From: Rhodoferax sp.
Lineage (GTDB): Bacteria; Pseudomonadota; Gammaproteobacteria; Burkholderiales; Burkholderiaceae_C
Reading direction: 5' to 3'
DNA: 11,093 nt
Assembly: GCA_028711355.1 (NCBI GenBank)
Contig: JAQTSL010000101.1
Span: 1-11,093, forward strand
Below the pieces are notes generated by a model, which saw nothing but the letters and a program-made list of their open reading frames with translations, did no database searches and had not been told where the DNA came from. Positions 6,653 to 11,093 of this stretch are shown here, one piece after another. Position 1 is the stretch's first letter, and each line of letters starts with the position of its first letter. The translations under genes and the position numbers were made by a program.

Positions 6653-8083
6653 ATGTGGTTGACCAAGCTGCACCCACGCCACCGGTGCCAGCGCCAGCGC
6701 CAGCGGCTGCACCAGCATCGCCCAGTAGCCGGGCACAGCACCGGTAATCAGATCGCGCCCGGCGCTGCCAAAAAGCAAAAAAGTCAGGTGCGGCACCAAC
6801 ACCGCCGCCACCAGCAGCGCACCCAGTTGGCGCTGCGTCTGCATCACCCGCGCGGCACCGGCTAACCCGCTAAGCACCAGCAGCGGCACAAACCAGGGCG
6901 CACCGCCAATCAACTGGTCAAAGAAACGCAAGGTGGCCAGCAGGTGCCCCAAGCTACCATTGAGCCAAAAGCCAACCGACCCGCTCTTGTCCACCCGGCC
7001 GTCAATCGCCAGTATGTGCGTCGTGTAGATCAGCGCAAACAGCGCCAGTGCCACCAGCCACGGCCGCAGCGCGTGCCACCACTGCGCGCGCGGCAACAGC
7101 GCCACGCTGGCCATGCCCAGCAAGATCGGGTAAAGCAAAATCTCTCGCATCGACGCCGCCAGCAGCAGCACCGCCATCGCCGCCCACAGCAGCCCACTCG
7201 TGGCGCGCTGCTGCGCTGCCACCAGCAGTGCCAGCCCGGCCAGCGTAATCGCCATCGCCCAGCCATCGACAAACACCACATAAGAACTGGTGCTGATGTT
7301 GAGGTACGCCGCCGCCACCAGCAGCGCGCTCAGCAAGCCAGCGCGGCCATTGGCCAACTGCGCGCCGATAGCGTAGGCGCTGCCCACCGCCAGCGTGGCA
7401 AACAGCAAAAACGCCGGAACCAGCGCAGACCCCTGCGCCGGCAACAGTTGCCACAGTGCAAACAGCGTGGGTAGCCGGTAGCCCGGCACACCGTTGGGCA
7501 GGCGAAATTCTCCCATTGCGTCAGCCTTGTAGGTGGCAATCACCGCGTCGTAATATGGCACCCCCGCCTGGGTTTGATAGAAAAAACTTAAAAAATAATC
7601 CCGATCACCTGGCGTCTGGCCGAGCGCTGGCGGGGTGTTCAGCCAGGCGTTGACAGTTGGCTCGCCCGGCGTGAAAGCACCTTCGTTGTAGCGCAGGGTG
7701 GACACCCAAAGCAGCCCCACCAGTACCGCCACCACCAGCAGTGCCAGCCAGCGCCGCAGTTGCGTTGGGTTAGCGCGCTGGCCCAGCACCCAAGTCAAAG
7801 CCATGGCAGTGGTCACCGCAAGACCGATGTACAAGCCAAGCGTGGCAGGCAGCTCCAGAGCTGACCCCAAAAACCACGGCTGTGCTACCCAGCACCCCAC
7901 ACCCAGGCCAGCCAGCGCGCCCGGCAGCACCGTGCGCGCGTCTTCATCTGCCACCAGCGCCAACAGCACACCCACCAGCGGCCCGGCCAGCCACGCTGGC
8001 AGAACAGCCAGCAGCCCATACACCAGCCCCAGATGCGCGATCAGGGACAGGGCAGCGACTACACTTATGCGCACAAAATTCAT
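6614..8083 (-). CDS. GT-C-like polytopic membrane protein, 489 aa
   Basis: Hydrophobic protein with about ten or more membrane helices. The N-terminal helices (about 5-45, 54-72, 78-100, 112-130) lead to a long outer loop. That loop carries YNEGAFTPGEP (132-141), GDRDYF (159-164) and GVPYYDAVIATY (174-185), resembling the acidic first loop of GT-C glycosyltransferases that use lipid-linked sugars. SMREILLYP (311-319) is also a GT-C-like position. No family was recognised with certainty. The start is ATG 8083; a TTG at 8134 would add 17 residues, but the paralogous remnant at 3184 conserves this ATG while its upstream frame has a TAG. The gene is divergent from the TPR-GT41 pair (53-bp spacer), suggesting shared control and a joint job in glycosylation. 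Its last ~15 codons (around DSCLRLCDKG) lie in an intergenic repeat, so the tail may not be ancestral. Confidence 0.8.
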   Translation of the reverse strand: MNFVRISVVAALSLIAHLGLVYGLLAVLPAWLAGPLVGVLLALVADEDARTVLPGALAGLGVGCWVAQPWFLGSALELPATLGLYIGLAVTTAMALTWVLGQRANPTQLRRWLALLVVAVLVGLLWVSTLRYNEGAFTPGEPTVNAWLNTPPALGQTPGDRDYFLSFFYQTQAGVPYYDAVIATYKADAMGEFRLPNGVPGYRLPTLFALWQLLPAQGSALVPAFLLFATLAVGSAYAIGAQLANGRAGLLSALLVAAAYLNISTSSYVVFVDGWAMAITLAGLALLVAAQQRATSGLLWAAMAVLLLAASMREILLYPILLGMASVALLPRAQWWHALRPWLVALALFALIYTTHILAIDGRVDKSGSVGFWLNGSLGHLLATLRFFDQLIGGAPWFVPLLVLSGLAGAARVMQTQRQLGALLVAAVLVPHLTFLLFGSAGRDLITGAVPGYWAMLVQPLALALAPVAWVQLGQPHKLDSCLRLCDKG

Positions 8084-8136
8084 GGGTGGCGATGATAAGC
8101 GCCACTCGCTGCCAACCAGCAGGATGTAGATCAAAC
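8084..8136. promoter_or_regulatory. Divergent control region with palindrome GGCG-ATGATAAG-CGCC
   Basis: The 53-bp spacer between two divergent genes must hold their control signals, or promoters lie partly inside the coding ends. An inverted repeat GGCG(N8)CGCC is at 8088-8103, directly upstream of the membrane-gene ATG. The same 16 bases, unchanged, are at 3189-3204 in the degenerate second copy, where flanking bases have drifted. AGGA at 8121-8124 is the likely, rather distant, ribosome binding site for the TPR gene. No clear -35/-10 pair is visible. Confidence 0.4.
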
Positions 8137-9822
8137 ATGAAGCGAACCCATGGCGCCCAAGTCATCGCGCAGGCGCTGCAAACCGCCATCGCACACCATC
8201 AGCGCGGTGATCTTGTTTCTGCCCGCGCGCTGTACCAACAAATCCTGGCGCAAGAGCCGCAGAACCCCGACGCGCTGCACCTGCTGGGCCTGATCGAGCA
8301 CCAGCAAGGCAACAGCCAAGCGGGGCTACGGGCCATCCAGCAAGCCATCGAGCTGCGGCCGGGTGACGCCACCTTTCACTTCAATCTGGCCAATATGCAG
8401 CAAGAGCTGGGGCAATACAGCCAGGCCATTGCCAGCTACCAGCGTGTGCTGGTGCTACAGCCTGATTCGGTTGAAGCGCTGAATTACCTGGCTATTGCGT
8501 GGCGCCTGGCGGGCGACATGGAGCAAGCCGAGCAGACCTTTCGCCGTGCGCTTGACCTGGGTGGCGACCGACAAGCTGAAATCCATAGCAACCTGCTGTT
8601 TACCCTGCTGCATGACAGCCGCAAATCAGCCGCAGAAGTGTTTGCTGAACACCAGCGCTATGCACAGTTATTAGAGACACCGCTCAAACCACTGTGGCAG
8701 CCCCACGTCAACAACCGCGACCCCCAACGCCGCCTGAAAATTGCTTATGTTTCGGGCGACTTTTGCGCGCATGTGGTGGCCTATTTCATTGAGCCGATCT
8801 TGGCGCAGCACGACAAATCTGCGTTTGAAATATTTGCCTACTACAGCTACCACCTGCACGATGCCCACACGCGCAGCATTGCCAACAGTGTGGACCATTG
8901 GCGCGAGTGCTTTGGCGTGACCGACGAAGGCGTGGCGCAGTGCATCCGCGACGACGGCATTGACATCCTGATCGACCTGTCTGGCCATACTGTCTATAAC
9001 CGTTTGCCGGTGTTTGCGCGCAAGCCAGCCCCGGTGCAGGTTAACTGGGTTGGCTACCCTGGCAGTACGGGCTTGACCGCCATCGACTACCGCATCAGCG
9101 ACCCCTGGCAAGACGCGCCCGGTGTCACTGAGCGCTATCACAGCGAGACCCTGGTTCGCCTGCCCAGCGGCATGGCGTTTGAGCCCGACCCAGCCTCGCC
9201 ACCCGCTAACCCGTTGCCCGCACTGCAAGGCGAACGCTTAACGCTGGCTTGTTTGAACAACCTTAGCAAAGTTAACCCCGAAGTCATTGCCCTATGGAGC
9301 CGTATCCTGCACGCCCTGCCACAAGCGCGGTTGATGCTGGGCAACGCGGGCGAAGACAGCGTTCGCGCGCGCCTGCTAGGCCTGTTCGCCCAACACCAGA
9401 TCGGGCCAGAACGGCTGGTCTTGCAACCGCGCGTACCCATGGCGGATTACCTGGCACTGCACCACCAGATTGATCTGGCGCTGGATCCCTTTCCCTACAA
9501 CGGCGGAACAACGACTATGCACTCGTTGTGGATGGGCGTACCGGTGGTGTCGCTGGCAGGTGACCATGCGGTGTCGCGCCTGAGTGCGGCGCATTTGTCA
9601 CGCGTCGGGCTGCCGCAGTTCATCGCGCACAGTGAAGACGAGTATCAGCAATGCGTGCTGCGCGCGGCGCAAGACCTGCCAGCGCTAGACAACGTGCGCC
9701 AGTCGCTGCGTTCGCGCATGAATGCCGTGGATTGCAGCCCAGCCACTATCACCCGCCACCTAGAGGCCGCGTATCGCCAGATGTGGCGAACATGGTGTGG
9801 AAAAAGCAGTACCGCATCATGA
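8137..9822 (+). CDS. TPR + GT41 glycosyltransferase (SPINDLY/O-GlcNAc transferase-like), 561 aa
   Basis: Cytoplasmic enzyme expected to move a sugar from a nucleotide sugar onto Ser/Thr or another acceptor of protein partners. About four TPR repeats (residues ~10-150; e.g. PDALHLLGLIEHQQGNSQAG, then ATFHFNLANMQQELGQYSQA) form the partner-binding superhelix. The GT41 domain follows (about 190-545). YVSGDFCAHVVAYF contains H212, matching the conserved N-lobe His of OGT. DILIDLSGHT and PVQVNWVGYPGSTG are family motifs. LACLNNLSKVNPE has K378, matching the UDP-binding Lys, and LDPFPYNGGTTTMHSLWMGV has D450 at the sugar-nucleotide site. All key residues are present. An open frame extends to 7882, but ATG 8137 is chosen because the extension overlaps the divergent gene and AGGA lies upstream. 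It overlaps the next gene by 4 bases. Confidence 0.9.
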   Translation: MKRTHGAQVIAQALQTAIAHHQRGDLVSARALYQQILAQEPQNPDALHLLGLIEHQQGNSQAGLRAIQQAIELRPGDATFHFNLANMQQELGQYSQAIASYQRVLVLQPDSVEALNYLAIAWRLAGDMEQAEQTFRRALDLGGDRQAEIHSNLLFTLLHDSRKSAAEVFAEHQRYAQLLETPLKPLWQPHVNNRDPQRRLKIAYVSGDFCAHVVAYFIEPILAQHDKSAFEIFAYYSYHLHDAHTRSIANSVDHWRECFGVTDEGVAQCIRDDGIDILIDLSGHTVYNRLPVFARKPAPVQVNWVGYPGSTGLTAIDYRISDPWQDAPGVTERYHSETLVRLPSGMAFEPDPASPPANPLPALQGERLTLACLNNLSKVNPEVIALWSRILHALPQARLMLGNAGEDSVRARLLGLFAQHQIGPERLVLQPRVPMADYLALHHQIDLALDPFPYNGGTTTMHSLWMGVPVVSLAGDHAVSRLSAAHLSRVGLPQFIAHSEDEYQQCVLRAAQDLPALDNVRQSLRSRMNAVDCSPATITRHLEAAYRQMWRTWCGKSSTAS

Positions 9823-11093
9823 CCAAACCGGCCCGCAACGACCCCTGCCCGTGTGGTAGCGGTAAAAAATACAAAGCCTGCTGCCTGGCGCGCGACGGCG
9901 GATCATCGCAGTTAGCGGTGTCGTCTGAGCAGCGCGTTGCTACCCTGTTACAGCAAGCGATTGGTCTGCACCAGGCGGGCCAGCTTAGCCAGGCACGCGC
10001 GCTGTACCAGCAAATCCTGACGTTGGATTCCAAACAACCCGACGCGCTGCATCTATTGGGACTGATCGAGCATCAGCAAGGTAAAAGCCAGGCTGGCTTG
10101 CAACACATCCAACAGGCGATTGAGCAGCGCCCGGCTGACGCCACTTTTCACTTCAACCTGGCCAATATGCAGCAAGACCTGGGGCAGTTTGATGCGGCCA
10201 TCACCAGCTTTGAGCTGGTGCTCAAATTGCAGCCTGACAACGCGGATGCCTGTGTCGGGCTGGGCACAGCGCTAAAGGCGCATAGGCACCTGGACGATGC
10301 CATTGCCAGTTACAAGCGTGGGGTCGCCATTCAGCCAGATTGTGTCGACGCACACTACAACCTTGGCAATGCATTCATGGCGCAAAACCAGTTTGAATCC
10401 TCACTGGCGAGCTTCCGAAACGTCTTGCGGCTACAGCCTGACCATAGTGACGCCAGTGGCAACCTGTTGTTTACCCTACAACACCTGGTCACCATCTCGC
10501 CAGATGAAGTGTTTAGCGCGCATCTGAGCTATGCCGAGCGATTTGAAGCGCCGCTCAAACCTTTCTGGCAACCACACCTTAACAATCGTGATCCCGGGCG
10601 GCGCCTCAAGGTGGGCTATGTTTCGGGTGATTTTCGCCGTCATGCAGTGGCCTATTTCATCGAACCTATTCTGGTCAGCCATGACAAGGCGGTGGTCGAG
10701 CTTTACGGCTACGCCAACCACGCTTTGCGCGACGCATATACCGAGCGCATTGCTGCCCACATGGATCATTGGCTGGTTTGCAATACCCTGAGCGACGATC
10801 AACTGGCCCAGCGCATCCGCGCCGATGGTATCGACATTTTGGTTGACCTTTCGGGCCACACCGCTCTTCACAGGCTGCTGGTGTTTGCCCGCAAGCCCGC
10901 TCCGGTGCAGGCTACTTACGTCGGCTATCCTGACACTACCGGCCTCTCAAGCATGGACTACCGCATTAGCGACCCATGGTTGGACCCACCAGACTTGACC
11001 GAGCGATACCACAGCGAGAAGCTGGTGCGCATTCCCGGCGGCATGGCCTTTCGTCCTGACGCTGACGCGCCAGATGTGAATGCGCTGCCAGCT
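9819..11093 (+). CDS. SEC-C + TPR + GT41 glycosyltransferase, first 425 codons (runs off right edge)
   Basis: ATG at 9819 overlaps the TGA of the preceding gene (ATGA), so the two are translationally coupled. Residues 8-22 are a SEC-C zinc motif, DPCPCGSGKKYKACC (C10-x-C12-x8-C21-C22), the type found at the end of SecA and in many unrelated proteins as a binding tag. Then come about five TPR repeats (~38-205), one more than in the upstream paralogue; the second and third are near copies of the upstream ones (PDALHLLGLIEHQQGKSQAG; ATFHFNLANMQQDLGQF). The GT41 domain follows: GYVSGDFRRHAVAYFIEP with H275, DILVDLSGHT, PVQATYVGYPDTTG and YHSEKLVRIPGGMAF. The frame is open to the end of the window, so the second catalytic lobe (Lys and Asp) is not seen. 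This is a tandem duplicate with diverged ends; the acceptor is unknown. Confidence 0.88.
   Translation, partial: MTKPARNDPCPCGSGKKYKACCLARDGGSSQLAVSSEQRVATLLQQAIGLHQAGQLSQARALYQQILTLDSKQPDALHLLGLIEHQQGKSQAGLQHIQQAIEQRPADATFHFNLANMQQDLGQFDAAITSFELVLKLQPDNADACVGLGTALKAHRHLDDAIASYKRGVAIQPDCVDAHYNLGNAFMAQNQFESSLASFRNVLRLQPDHSDASGNLLFTLQHLVTISPDEVFSAHLSYAERFEAPLKPFWQPHLNNRDPGRRLKVGYVSGDFRRHAVAYFIEPILVSHDKAVVELYGYANHALRDAYTERIAAHMDHWLVCNTLSDDQLAQRIRADGIDILVDLSGHTALHRLLVFARKPAPVQATYVGYPDTTGLSSMDYRISDPWLDPPDLTERYHSEKLVRIPGGMAFRPDADAPDVNALPA

Noticed and set aside
6944..7474. 176-codon open frame on the plus strand
   Set aside because: Antisense to the membrane gene; product is Gln/Arg/His-rich without any domain, an effect of GC-rich codon bias.
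7882..8136. 85-codon N-terminal extension of the first TPR-GT41 gene
   Set aside because: Overlaps the start of the divergent membrane gene, is Pro/Ala-rich with no domain, and ATG 8137 has an upstream AGGA.
8084..8136. Riboswitch or small RNA in the divergent spacer
   Set aside because: Only 53 bp and no recognisable aptamer pattern; a simple operator explains the conserved palindrome better.
8671..9228. 185-codon open frame on the minus strand
   Set aside because: Antisense to the GT41 domain, where conserved motifs on the plus strand explain the sequence.

Overview
The window looks like a betaproteobacterial chromosome, probably Comamonadaceae (Rhodoferax/Polaromonas-like). This is inferred from the fairly GC-rich coding, the gene families, and three copies of a short intergenic repeat (core AAGCGCAAGCAGCTATCAA) of a type I remember as common in that family; no search was run.

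Left part (1-3184, minus strand): a polytopic, GT-C-like membrane protein running off the left edge, start/stop-coupled (TAATG) behind a full-length YfhO-family membrane protein (670-3030). Just upstream lies a 33-codon mini-ORF (3083-3184). It is the extreme N-terminus of a paralogue of the 6614-8083 membrane gene joined in frame to that protein's extreme C-terminus: the scar of a large internal deletion.

Middle part (3185-6600): two accessory genes on the plus strand, an orphan GSU2403-type nucleotidyltransferase-fold protein (3324-4388) and a class II Fic protein (4980-6536). Between them is gene debris: a near-identical copy of the last ~196 bp of the 6614-8083 gene, a REP/RAYT-like motif, and the last 54 codons of what looks like a small nucleotidyltransferase. 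The same 3'-end sequence (repeat plus C-terminal codons of the membrane gene) therefore occurs three times in the same orientation (starting near 3083, 4414 and 6614) and divides the region into cassette-like blocks.

Right part (6614-11093): a GT-C-like membrane protein (minus strand) divergent from two tandem, overlapping (ATGA) TPR + GT41 (SPINDLY/O-GlcNAc-transferase-like) genes. The second carries an N-terminal SEC-C zinc motif and an extra TPR, and runs off the right edge. A degenerate copy of the divergent control region, including the beginning of a dead TPR gene, sits at 3156-3258. The module 'GT-C membrane protein <-> TPR-GT41' was therefore probably once present twice. The left copy collapsed by deletion and its neighbourhood collected the nucleotidyltransferase and Fic cassettes.

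Taken together the core genes suggest glycosylation of proteins and/or surface glycans: cytoplasmic GT41 enzymes plus multi-pass membrane proteins that could handle lipid-linked sugars. This functional link is inference from family and context.
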